Source: Candidatus Methylopumilus universalis (GTDB lineage: Bacteria; Pseudomonadota; Gammaproteobacteria; Burkholderiales; Methylophilaceae). From it: a stretch of 64,000 bases of DNA. Below the pieces are notes generated by a model. That model saw nothing but the letters and a program-made list of their open reading frames with translations, was not told the DNA's origin and searched no databases. Every line of letters starts with the position of its first letter. Position 1 is the first letter of the stretch. A program made the position numbers and the translations under genes. The stretch is taken from NCBI GenBank assembly GCA_945883335.1, contig CAMCXI010000007.1:20041-84040 (forward strand), written 5' to 3'. Positions 38,012-46,095 of the stretch are shown here, piece by piece.

Positions 38012-38911
38012 TTAGTGTTTTGTTTTTGAAACAGGCGGGGTGATATCTGCTGCAAAAAGCTGTTCTGCATCGACCTTATCAAAGACGTAAGCTGCATTAC
38101 AAAAATCGCAATTCACTTCGATTTCGCCGCGCTCTTCTATGATGCTGTGGACCTCTGTCGCCCCTAGCATCTTGAGCATATTGCTGACGTTCTTGCGCGA
38201 GCAAGAGCAGCGGAAGCAGATGTTGCGTGGGTCAAATAAGCGGACATCTTCTTCGTGGAAGAGGCGTGTCAGCAATGTTTCAGCGGGTAGGGTGATGAGT
38301 TCTTCATCGGTAATCGTTTCTGCTAAAAAGCCGGCACGCGCCCATGCATCGACATCTTGCACTGGTAAATCAGGGAGTTTTTGTAAGAGCATGCCCGCGG
38401 CTGATTGCAGGTCACAGGCTAGCCAGATGCGCGTCTCAATTTGCTCTGAACGCTCCATGTAGTTTTGCAGGATCTCACTAATGCTATCGCCCTCAATCGG
38501 CACAATGCCTTGATAGGTTTGGCCGCCATCTTTTGGATCTAAGGTAATCACAAAGTGACCGTTGCCTACTAGTTCGGTAAAGCTTTGATTGTTGATCTCA
38601 CCTTGCCACTTGGCAGTTGCTCGCATCTCAAGCGCTGCACTGCACTCCACCACTAATAGATTGAGTGGACCTTGTCCTTGAATCTGTAAAATGAGCGCGC
38701 CATTTTCTAGCTTAAGCGTAGCGGCTAGAAGCGCCGCCGCCGCCATTAGTTCGCCTAAGGCATGCTTTAACAAGGGTGGATAATCGACGTGCTGAAGTGC
38801 AGTGTTATAAGTGTCTTGTAAGCGGACGGTATTCCCGCGAATCGGGGTGTTATCAAATACAAAACGATGAAGCTCGTCGCTAGAGAGTGCAGTATTTTTG
38901 AATGTCGTCAT
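38012..38911 (-). CDS. hslO: Redox-regulated chaperone Hsp33
   Basis: The 299-residue chaperone has the C-terminal zinc switch: CFRCSC followed about 30 residues later by CDFC. Oxidation of these cysteines releases zinc and activates holdase function. The frame is open upstream into gluQ, but the ATG at 38909-38911 begins the conserved FVFDNTPIRGN block within 20 residues and gives the usual length. Confidence 0.94.
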   Translation of the reverse strand: MTTFKNTALSSDELHRFVFDNTPIRGNTVRLQDTYNTALQHVDYPPLLKHALGELMAAAALLAATLKLENGALILQIQGQGPLNLLVVECSAALEMRATAKWQGEINNQSFTELVGNGHFVITLDPKDGGQTYQGIVPIEGDSISEILQNYMERSEQIETRIWLACDLQSAAGMLLQKLPDLPVQDVDAWARAGFLAETITDEELITLPAETLLTRLFHEEDVRLFDPRNICFRCSCSRKNVSNMLKMLGATEVHSIIEERGEIEVNCDFCNAAYVFDKVDAEQLFAADITPPVSKTKH

Positions 38912-38964
38912 GCGCGGCATTTTATCATGACAAGCCTCGCGGCCTAAGCCAAAAATGGCGATGC

Positions 38965-39843
38965 TTAAAAAACGATACTGCGCTGTTGCGGAACCAGATT
39001 GATATCCCAATGCTGAGTCGCCCATTTTAAAATTTCACGAGGGGACTGTGCTGTTAACTCTTGCGGGGGTTGTTGATCTAAAAAATGCAGTGCCTGTATC
39101 AGCCATGCTGAGGCGCGTGTAGCATTGATGGCGGGCGCTAGAGTTTGTTTGCTCAGCTTTTCGCCTGCAGCGTTACTCGCCACAGGAATATGCGCATATT
39201 GCGGCAGTGGGTAACCTAGACGTTGTTGAAGATAAATTTGTCGCGGGGTTGAATCGAGTAAGTCCGCACCTCGCACAATGTCGGTTACACCTTGCTCAAC
39301 GTCATCGACGACGACAGCAAGCTGATATGCAAATAAGCCATCGGCACGTTTTAATACAAAGTCGCCTACGTCGTGTGCAAGGTTTTGTTGGATGTTGCCC
39401 TGAATTGCATCGGTGAAAGCGATTGGCTGGTCATCAACAATGACGCGGCGTGCGTGTGGGGCTTTGACTACGGCTTTATGGCGGCATGTGCCAGGGTAAA
39501 CCAGACCATCAATGCCATGCTGGGCTGAGTCTGCAATTTCTTTACGTGAGCAATCGCAGTCGTAAACTAATGACTTTGCTTTGAGCTGATTGAGTGTGTC
39601 TTGATAAAGATCACTTCGCTGAGACTGGTAGATTACTTCGCCATCCCATTCAAACCCAAAGTCCTCTAGCGTCTGCAAGATATGTTGTGCAGCGCCAGCC
39701 ATCTCTCTTGGTTTGTCTAGATCTTCCATGCGCAATCGCCATAGGCCGCCTTGCGACTTCATATCGCAGTAGCTAGCAAGCGCAGCTAATAGTGAGCCAA
39801 AGTGAAGTGGGCCGGTAGGAGAGGGGGCGAAGCGACCGATCAT
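38965..39843 (-). CDS. gluQ: Glutamyl-Q tRNA(Asp) synthetase
   Basis: This 292-residue enzyme is the truncated glutamyl-tRNA synthetase paralogue: FAPSPTGPLHFGS is the HIGH-region motif and GEKLSKQT the KMSKS-like loop, while the anticodon-binding domain is absent. Cysteines in CDCSRKE and YPGTCR bind zinc. It glutamylates queuosine in tRNA(Asp). It follows the DUF3301 gene by 12 bases. Confidence 0.94.
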   Translation of the reverse strand: MIGRFAPSPTGPLHFGSLLAALASYCDMKSQGGLWRLRMEDLDKPREMAGAAQHILQTLEDFGFEWDGEVIYQSQRSDLYQDTLNQLKAKSLVYDCDCSRKEIADSAQHGIDGLVYPGTCRHKAVVKAPHARRVIVDDQPIAFTDAIQGNIQQNLAHDVGDFVLKRADGLFAYQLAVVVDDVEQGVTDIVRGADLLDSTPRQIYLQQRLGYPLPQYAHIPVASNAAGEKLSKQTLAPAINATRASAWLIQALHFLDQQPPQELTAQSPREILKWATQHWDINLVPQQRSIVF

Positions 39844-39855
39844 GGCTTGGCTCTT

Positions 39856-40167
39856 TTAATGCACCGCCTGTAGGTACGGCGGAATATACCAAGACTGTAA
39901 ATCACGCCCCAGTAATACCAGGTGGCAGTGCATACGGTCACCGCCGTTGGCGCTGACGTCGAACTCATAAGTGCGCAGAATTTGCACATGGCCTTTGCTA
40001 TTACGACCCAGACGTAAGCGCACGCAGGCAACGCTCTCATCGAGTAGTTGCAGGTTAGTGCGCTGGGTGAGGTCATGTCCTTTGGTAATGGCGGTGTCCC
40101 TTGCTGAGACGCTGTCGATCCAGAACCAGGCGAGCAGAATGATGCTGATGAGTAATAGGTTTTCCAA
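39856..40167 (-). CDS. DUF3301 small membrane-anchored protein
   Basis: A 103-residue protein with one N-terminal transmembrane helix followed by a polar domain: SARDTAITKGHDLTQRTNLQ, then LLDESVACVRLRLGRNSKGH. This matches DUF3301, a family of unknown function often beside gluQ in betaproteobacteria. No ATG fits; a TTG at 40165-40167 is the probable start. Confidence 0.8.
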   Translation of the reverse strand: MENLLLISIILLAWFWIDSVSARDTAITKGHDLTQRTNLQLLDESVACVRLRLGRNSKGHVQILRTYEFDVSANGGDRMHCHLVLLGRDLQSWYIPPYLQAVH

Positions 40168-40253
40168 GAGGGGGTCTTAATCGTTTTGATGAATGCTAGA
40201 GTTTAATCAATCTTCATTACTTCGTCATGTCTCATCGCATCAATATAAACAAT

Positions 40254-40300
40254 TGCACTTTTATGGTGCGGCGCACTGGCGGTTGAACCAATTTGGTGCA
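40254..40300 (+). promoter_or_regulatory. Two NtrC-type enhancer sites upstream of amtB
   Basis: TGCACTTTTATGGTGCG (40254-40270) and TGAACCAATTTGGTGCA (40284-40300) both fit the NtrC dyad TGCACCA-N3-TGGTGCA, the second with one mismatch. Their centres are 30 bases apart, about three helical turns, as in classic NtrC enhancers. They lie roughly 80-130 bases upstream of the predicted sigma-54 start. Confidence 0.8.
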
Positions 40301-40354
40301 CATTATTTTTTATATCGAAAAAAATGTAGATTTAAAACAATGTGATAAAAAATC

Positions 40355-40370
40355 TGGCCCATTAATTGCT
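40355..40370 (+). promoter_or_regulatory. Sigma-54 promoter of amtB
   Basis: TGGCCCATTAATTGCT matches the sigma-54 consensus TGGCACG-N4-TTGCW with correct spacing between the GG (-24) and GC (-12) elements. Transcription would start near 40381, about 75 bases before the amtB ATG. With the NtrC sites this predicts induction by nitrogen limitation. Confidence 0.85.
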
Positions 40371-40455
40371 AACATATGAAGTTAAATTTAGGCCGACATT
40401 TTAACCGGCGGACCTGAATAAAGATAATTAAAAAACTTAAAACGAGGATGAGAAT

Positions 40456-41661
40456 ATGGAAGCGCTTCAATCGGCGAGTGATGTCTTATTTGTATTGTTA
40501 GGGGCGATCATGGTCTTGGCAATGCATGCGGGGTTTGCATTCTTAGAGGTGGGTACGGTACGCCGTAAAAACCAAGTGAATGCTTTGGTGAAGATCATGG
40601 TGGACTTCTCAGTCTCGACCATTGCCTATTTCTTTATTGGCTATAGCGTTGCTTATGGTATCGGCTTTCTGCAGGGCGCAGAAGTGCTCGCTGCAAAAAA
40701 TGGCTATGAGCTAGTGAAGTTCTTCTTCTTGCTCACTTTTGCTGCGGCGATTCCAGCGATTATCTCTGGCGGTATTGCAGAACGGGCTAAGTTCAATCCA
40801 CAGCTAGCCGCTACTTTCTTATTGGTTGGTTTGGTTTATCCATTCTTTGAAGGCATTGCTTGGAATCATCACTACGGCATTCAAGAATGGCTGAAAGCGA
40901 GCTACGGTTTCGAGTTTCACGACTTTGCAGGCTCTGTTGTGGTGCATGCGATGGGCGGCTGGATTGCACTGGGTGCTGTGATTTTGTTAGGTGCACGTCA
41001 CGGGCGTTACGGTAAGGATGGCCGAGTGCATGCCTACCCACCTTCAAACATTCCGTTCCTCGCTTTAGGCGCATGGATTTTGACCGTGGGTTGGTTTGGT
41101 TTTAATGTGATGTCAGCACAAACCTTAAGTAGTGTGACCGGTCTTGTAGCGATGAACTCTTTAATGGCGCTTGTTGGGGGCACGATTGCCGCCTTAGTGA
41201 TGGGTAAAAATGATCCTGGCTTCGTGCATAACGGCCCGTTAGCAGGTTTGGTGGCGGTATGTGCTGGTTCTGACGTGATGCATCCGCTAGGCGCTTTAGT
41301 GACTGGCGCTGTCGCTGGTGCCTTGTTTGTTTGGGCATTCACACTGACACAAAATCGCTGGAAGATTGATGACGTGTTAGGTGTATGGCCATTACACGGT
41401 CTATGCGGTGCCTGGGGTGGTATAGCTGCTGGCATCTTTGGCGCTAAAGCGCTAGGTGGTATGGGCACTGTCAGCCTCATGTCACAACTGATTGGTACAG
41501 GCTTAGGCGTGACGATTGCCTTGGTTGGCGGGTTTGCTGTGTATGGCTTAGTTAAAAAGCTGGTCGGTATCCGCATGGATGTTGAAGACGAATACATGGG
41601 CGCCGATTTGGCGATTCATAAGATCACTGCAACACCAAACATGGGTGGCGGTGACGAATAA
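40456..41661 (+). CDS. amtB: Ammonium transporter
   Basis: This 401-residue Amt protein has eleven predicted membrane helices and the twin histidines of the conduction pore at His164 (VVHAMGG) and His314 (WPLHGLCGAWG). It has no obvious cleaved signal sequence. It conducts ammonium into the cell under nitrogen limitation. Unusually there is no glnK/glnB gene beside it; the PII partner must be elsewhere. Expression is predicted to depend on sigma-54 and NtrC. A bidirectional hairpin follows. Confidence 0.96.
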   Translation: MEALQSASDVLFVLLGAIMVLAMHAGFAFLEVGTVRRKNQVNALVKIMVDFSVSTIAYFFIGYSVAYGIGFLQGAEVLAAKNGYELVKFFFLLTFAAAIPAIISGGIAERAKFNPQLAATFLLVGLVYPFFEGIAWNHHYGIQEWLKASYGFEFHDFAGSVVVHAMGGWIALGAVILLGARHGRYGKDGRVHAYPPSNIPFLALGAWILTVGWFGFNVMSAQTLSSVTGLVAMNSLMALVGGTIAALVMGKNDPGFVHNGPLAGLVAVCAGSDVMHPLGALVTGAVAGALFVWAFTLTQNRWKIDDVLGVWPLHGLCGAWGGIAAGIFGAKALGGMGTVSLMSQLIGTGLGVTIALVGGFAVYGLVKKLVGIRMDVEDEYMGADLAIHKITATPNMGGGDE

Positions 41662-41682
41662 GCTTTAAGGTTTGTAGATAAT

Positions 41683-41711
41683 AAAAAAGCTCAGATTTCT
41701 GAGCCTTTTTT
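41683..41711. terminator. Bidirectional terminator after amtB
   Basis: GCTCAG (41689-41694) pairs with CTGAGC (41699-41704), flanked by an A-run on the left and a T-run on the right. It can end both amtB and the convergent DUF779 gene. Confidence 0.85.
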
Positions 41712-41725
41712 GTTTGGTGCGATAC

Positions 41726-42094
41726 TTAACCTATCTCAACAGGCGGCAAGTCTTTTAGTTCTTCGTCGCTAAATAAGCGGCCCTTAGTGATGAAGGCTTT
41801 TCCTGTTCCGCAGTCAAGTGAGAACGAGCCGCTGGAGGCATCCATCGCATCAAGGATGGTGTGCGTGTTCTCTGAGAACTGGAAGTGGCTGTGACCCATA
41901 TAAAAGGCAGCGCCTTCTACTTCACCTACTTTGACGTCAGATGGAGTCTTTCGAAACTCATTCGCTGGCATGCACATTGGTCCGCTACCTTCACAACATC
42001 CACCTGACTGGAAAAAGACAATCGGGCCATGCTGCGCTGTTAATTGGCGAATCAGCGCAATTGCGGAAGGGGTCCCAGAAATACGTTCAGCCAT
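41726..42094 (-). CDS. DUF779 protein
   Basis: A 122-residue protein with the conserved cysteine block FFQSGGCCEGSGPMC that defines DUF779. The family is nearly always encoded next to an ExaC/AcoD-type aldehyde dehydrogenase, as here, and is presumed to assist or regulate it; the mechanism is unknown. A strong terminator separates it from the dehydrogenase. Confidence 0.92.
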   Translation of the reverse strand: MAERISGTPSAIALIRQLTAQHGPIVFFQSGGCCEGSGPMCMPANEFRKTPSDVKVGEVEGAAFYMGHSHFQFSENTHTILDAMDASSGSFSLDCGTGKAFITKGRLFSDEELKDLPPVEIG

Positions 42095-42116
42095 CTTACA
42101 CTCCTAACAAAGACGT

Positions 42117-42146
42117 AAAAAAAGAGGCGGTATGAACCGCCTCTTT
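42117..42146 (-). terminator. Intrinsic terminator between exaC and DUF779 gene
   Basis: A perfect 11-base stem (AAAGAGGCGGT with ACCGCCTCTTT, four-base loop) is followed on the minus strand by seven T residues. It would end most exaC transcripts before DUF779, so the second gene is transcribed by read-through or from its own promoter. Confidence 0.85.
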
Positions 42147-42197
42147 ATACTAGCTTTATTACTTGACTAATTCAATAGGGAATTAACTCTTTTCAAA

Positions 42198-43718
42198 TTA
42201 GAAGAAGCCTAGCTTTTTAGGGCTGTAGCTCACTAACAAGTTTTTAGTTTGTTGGTAGTGATCAAGCATCATTTTGTGTGTTTCACGGCCGATACCTGAT
42301 TCTTTGTAGCCGCCGAACGCTGCATGTGCTGGGTAAGCATGGTAGCAGTTAGTCCAAACGCGACCAGCTTTGATGCCACGACCCATGCGGTATGCACGGC
42401 TGCCATCACGACTCCAAACGCCAGAACCTAAACCGAAGATGGTGTCGTTAGCGATTTCCAAAGCTTCCGCTTCGTCTTTAAAGGTTGTGACAGCAAGCAC
42501 TGGTCCAAAAATTTCTTCTTGGAAAATGCGCATTTTGTTGTGGCCTTTAAATAGCGTTGGCTGAACATAGTAACCTTGTGACAAATCGCCACCTAGTTTG
42601 TTTTGTTGGCCGCCGATTAATAATTCAGCACCTTCTTGTTTACCGATGTCCATGTAAGACATGATCTTGTTCAGTTGGTCAGCAGAAGCTTGTGCGCCAA
42701 GCATTGTATTTGGATCAAGTGGGTTGCCTTGTTTGATCGCTGCAACACGTGGCAATACACGTTCCATGAATTTGTCATAAACAGATTCTTGGATCAATGC
42801 ACGTGATGGGCATGTACAAACTTCACCTTGGTTGAATGCGAATAATACCAAGCCTTCAACGGCTTTATCAAAGAAGTCGTCGTCAGCTGCTGCGATGTCA
42901 TCAAAGAAGATGTTAGGTGATTTGCCACCTAACTCTAGTGTTGCAGGAATCAAGTTACCAGCGGCAGCTTGAGCAATTACGCGGCCAGTAGCTGTAGAGC
43001 CTGTGAACGCAATTTTTGCGATACGGCGGCTATTAGCAAGTGGGGCACCAACTTCACGGCCATAACCGTTCACAATATTCATCACGCCAGGTGGCACGAT
43101 GTCAGCAATCGTTTCCATCATAATCATGATGCTAATTGGTGTGAATTCAGCTGGCTTCATCACAACACAGTTACCAGCAGCTACAGCAGGTGCAAGTTTC
43201 CATGCAGCCATGAGAATTGGAAAGTTCCAAGGAATAATTTGACCAATAACGCCTAGTGGTTCGTGGAAGTGATACGCAACCATTGTGTCGTCGATCTCGC
43301 TCAGTGTGCCTTCTTGAGCACGTAAGCAACCAGCAAAGTAACGGAAATGATCGATTGCCAATGGGATGTCAGCATTCATTGTTTCGCGGATTGGTTTGCC
43401 GTTGTCGATTGTTTCAGCAGTTGCTAATAACTCAAGGTTAGCTTCTAAACGGTCAGCGATTTTAAGCAACATGTTCGCGCGCTCTTGCACGGATGTTTTG
43501 CCCCATTTGTCAGCAGCAGCGTGCGCTGCATCTAATGCCAACTCAACGTCAGCTGCGCCAGAGCGTGCTGCTTTTGTGTATGGCAAACCAGTAATTGGTG
43601 TGATTACATCAAAGTATTCGCCGCCGACAGGTGCAACCCATTTTCCGCCGATAAAGTTATCATATTTGGCTTTGTATGGGATTTTTACACCCATGCCTTT
43701 TAATAGTTCTAAGCTCAT
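42198..43718 (-). CDS. exaC: NAD-dependent aldehyde dehydrogenase (ExaC/AcoD type)
   Basis: The 506-residue enzyme carries the aldehyde dehydrogenase motifs [18 protein letters not shown] and the catalytic cysteine in GEVCTCPSR, plus the [11 protein letters not shown]-terminal block. With DUF779 downstream it matches the acetaldehyde/ethanol-oxidation dehydrogenases ExaC and AcoD. It likely oxidises a short-chain aldehyde to the acid. I start at the ATG at 43716-43718; another start lies two codons upstream. Confidence 0.9.
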   Translation of the reverse strand: MSLELLKGMGVKIPYKAKYDNFIGGKWVAPVGGEYFDVITPITGLPYTKAARSGAADVELALDAAHAAADKWGKTSVQERANMLLKIADRLEANLELLATAETIDNGKPIRETMNADIPLAIDHFRYFAGCLRAQEGTLSEIDDTMVAYHFHEPLGVIGQIIPWNFPILMAAWKLAPAVAAGNCVVMKPAEFTPISIMIMMETIADIVPPGVMNIVNGYGREVGAPLANSRRIAKIAFTGSTATGRVIAQAAAGNLIPATLELGGKSPNIFFDDIAAADDDFFDKAVEGLVLFAFNQGEVCTCPSRALIQESVYDKFMERVLPRVAAIKQGNPLDPNTMLGAQASADQLNKIMSYMDIGKQEGAELLIGGQQNKLGGDLSQGYYVQPTLFKGHNKMRIFQEEIFGPVLAVTTFKDEAEALEIANDTIFGLGSGVWSRDGSRAYRMGRGIKAGRVWTNCYHAYPAHAAFGGYKESGIGRETHKMMLDHYQQTKNLLVSYSPKKLGFF

Positions 43719-43970
43719 TCTCATTATCTCCGTGGTATTTTTTTAAGTGATTTACATTTGCCATGTTGCTTAAGTACCACTTATAACTTTACTCCAAATC
43801 TGAAGAAAATGAAGCCCCTTAACCAATCAAAATAAGCGTTTTTTTATGCAGTAGGTGGAAAGTGTCTGATGTTTAAGTTTTTTTAAATTAACCATATTAT
43901 GAAAATGGATTAATTTTATGGGGAATTAGCGATTTTTACTCGCCAATACTGAACACAAGCTAGTTAATGG

Positions 43971-43999
43971 TTGATACAATATTGTAAATATTTTGTAAC
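43971..43999 (+). promoter_or_regulatory. Possible fds operon promoter with embedded palindrome
   Basis: TTGATA (43971-43976) and TGTAAC (43994-43999) are spaced 17 bases and could serve as -35 and -10. Within the spacer is a perfect 12-base palindrome, TACAATATTGTA (43975-43986), a plausible operator. The rest of the 305-base exaC/fdsG divergent gap holds only AT-rich sequence and a weak TAAGT-ACC-ACTTA dyad at 43771-43783. Confidence 0.4.
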
Positions 44000-44023
44000 T
44001 TTTTCTGGGAATTTACATCTAAT

Positions 44024-44527
44024 ATGCAGTTATCCCAAAATAAGTCTTGGAGAGAAGTAGTGTCAGATGAAATTTTAGTGAGTATCGACCAGCACATCGA
44101 GGCTCATCTCAATGTGCCGGGCGCCTTAATGCCGCTCCTTCATGCAATTCAGGATGATATTGGCTACGTGCCAGAAAGTAGTTATCCACGGATTGCTAAA
44201 GCCTTGAATTTGTCTGTGGCAGAAGTGCATGGTGTTGTGTCGTTTTATCATCACTTCCGTACCCATGCGCCAGGCAAGCATATACTCCAACTTTGCCGAG
44301 CTGAATCATGCCAAGCCATGGGCTCCGAAGCTCTTGAGAGCTTCGTCAAAAAAACTTTAGGTGTGGATTACCATCAAACAACAGCAGATGGCACAATTAC
44401 TTTAGAGCCGATTTATTGCTTGGGTAATTGTGCATGTTCTCCTGCTGTGTTGATCGATGATCAAGTTTGTGGTCGTGTGGATATTGACCGTATGAATGAA
44501 ATTATTGCTGAAGCGAGAAGCGCGTAA
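44024..44527 (+). CDS. fdsG: NAD-dependent formate dehydrogenase gamma subunit
   Basis: A 167-residue NuoE-like protein with the four cysteines of a [2Fe-2S] cluster: LCRAESC and, about 35 residues later, YCLGNCAC. It is the electron-transfer subunit of the soluble formate dehydrogenase. Its stop overlaps the fdsB start by one base. First gene of the fdsGBA-fdhD-fdsD operon. Confidence 0.94.
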   Translation: MQLSQNKSWREVVSDEILVSIDQHIEAHLNVPGALMPLLHAIQDDIGYVPESSYPRIAKALNLSVAEVHGVVSFYHHFRTHAPGKHILQLCRAESCQAMGSEALESFVKKTLGVDYHQTTADGTITLEPIYCLGNCACSPAVLIDDQVCGRVDIDRMNEIIAEARSA

Positions 44528-46077
44528 TGGCTATTAATGTATATGTTCCTAGAGACTCAAGTGCGCTTTCATTGGGTGCACACAAAGTGGCTGCCAATAT
44601 TCAAGCTGAAGCTTTAAGACGTGGTGTTGAAATCAATTTAATTCGTAATGGCTCTCGTGGTTTGTTTTGGTTAGAAACCATGGTGGAAGTGGCAACAGCC
44701 AAAGGCCGTGTAGCTTATGGCCCAGTGATGCCTAAAGATGTGGCTAGTTTGTTTGATGCTGATTTTACTCAGGGTGCAGCCCATCCGCTTAATCTTGGCT
44801 TAACAGATGAAATTGAATGGCTTAAAAAACAAGAACGCCTTACCTTTGCGCGGGTTGGTATTACTGATCCGGTTTCAGTGGAAGACTATGTCTCTCATGA
44901 CGGCTTCAAAGGCCTAAAAAATGCTTTGGCTAAATCTGGCGCAGAGATCGTCAAAGAAGTGACCGACTCTGGCTTGCGAGGTCGTGGCGGTGCAGCATTC
45001 CCAACAGGTATCAAGTGGAATACAGTGCTGAATGCGCCTGCAGACCAAAAATACATCGTATGTAATGCCGATGAAGGTGACTCAGGGACTTATTCAGACC
45101 GCATGATTATGGAAGGTGACCCACTCGTGCTGGTTGAAGGCATGACGATTGCTGCTTTGGCGGTGGGTGCTACGCAAGGTTATATCTACCTGCGATCTGA
45201 ATATCCAGATGCTTTAGTAACGCTGAATGAAGCCATTGCAAATGCTTATCAAGCAGGGTATCTGGGCGATGACATTTGCGGTAGCGGTAAACGTTTCCAT
45301 TTAGAGGTACGCCGCGCGGCTGGCGCTTATGTGTGTGGTGAAGAAACTTCATTGCTCGAAAGCCTAGAAGGTAAACGTGGTTTAGTGCGATTCAAACCAC
45401 CACTTCCTGCGATTGAAGGTTTGTTTGGCAAGCCAACGGTTGTGAATAATGTGATTTCACTTGCGACTGTGCCAATTATTTTAGATAAAGGTGGCAAGTT
45501 CTACCAAGATTTTGGTATGGGTCGCTCACGAGGCACATTGCCAATCCAATTGGCTGGCAATATCAAACAATGTGGCTTGGTTGAAAAAGCCTTCGGCGTG
45601 ACCCTTCGTGAATTGCTATATGATTTTGGCGGCGGCTCTGCTTCGGGCAAGCCCATTCGCGCTGTGCAAGTCGGTGGGCCATTGGGCGCTTTTTTACCAG
45701 AGTCTCAATTTGATACGCCTTTAGACTACGAAAAATTTACAGAGATTTGGGCGGTGCTTGGCCACGGCGGTATTGTAGCGTTTGATGAAACTGTTGATAT
45801 GGCAAAAATGGCCCGTTACGCATTTGAGTTCTGTGCGGTGGAGTCATGTGGTAAATGTACGCCGTGCCGCATTGGCTCAACTCGCGGTGTTGAGGTGATG
45901 GATAAGATTATTGCTGGCGAAGACCATGTCAAGAACATCACCTTGGTTCGTGATTTAAGTGACACCATGTTAAATGGGTCTTTATGTGCGCTAGGTGGTA
46001 TGACGCCATTTCCAGTGTTAAGTGCAATGAATCATTTCCCAGAAGACTTTGGCTTACAGAAAGGCAAAGCGGCTTAA
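44527..46077 (+). CDS. fdsB: NAD-dependent formate dehydrogenase beta subunit
   Basis: The 516-residue NuoF-like subunit has the NADH-binding GRGGAAFPTGIKW motif, the FMN-binding region CNADEGDSGTYSDR and the [4Fe-4S] cysteines in ESCGKCTPCR. It passes electrons from the iron-sulfur chain to NAD+. Its N-terminal domain lacks cysteines. Eighteen bases separate it from fdsA. Confidence 0.95.
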   Translation: MAINVYVPRDSSALSLGAHKVAANIQAEALRRGVEINLIRNGSRGLFWLETMVEVATAKGRVAYGPVMPKDVASLFDADFTQGAAHPLNLGLTDEIEWLKKQERLTFARVGITDPVSVEDYVSHDGFKGLKNALAKSGAEIVKEVTDSGLRGRGGAAFPTGIKWNTVLNAPADQKYIVCNADEGDSGTYSDRMIMEGDPLVLVEGMTIAALAVGATQGYIYLRSEYPDALVTLNEAIANAYQAGYLGDDICGSGKRFHLEVRRAAGAYVCGEETSLLESLEGKRGLVRFKPPLPAIEGLFGKPTVVNNVISLATVPIILDKGGKFYQDFGMGRSRGTLPIQLAGNIKQCGLVEKAFGVTLRELLYDFGGGSASGKPIRAVQVGGPLGAFLPESQFDTPLDYEKFTEIWAVLGHGGIVAFDETVDMAKMARYAFEFCAVESCGKCTPCRIGSTRGVEVMDKIIAGEDHVKNITLVRDLSDTMLNGSLCALGGMTPFPVLSAMNHFPEDFGLQKGKAA

Positions 46078-46095
46078 GGCTGTTAGGAGAAACTC

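Noticed and set aside
39840..40076. Minus-strand frame of 78 residues overlapping the DUF3301 gene
   Set aside because: The other frame matches DUF3301 and has an N-terminal helix, so this one is a shadow.
41034..41597. Minus-strand open frame of 187 residues
   Set aside because: Antisense to amtB, proline/threonine-rich in the way expected of a shadow of a membrane-protein gene; amtB is unambiguous.
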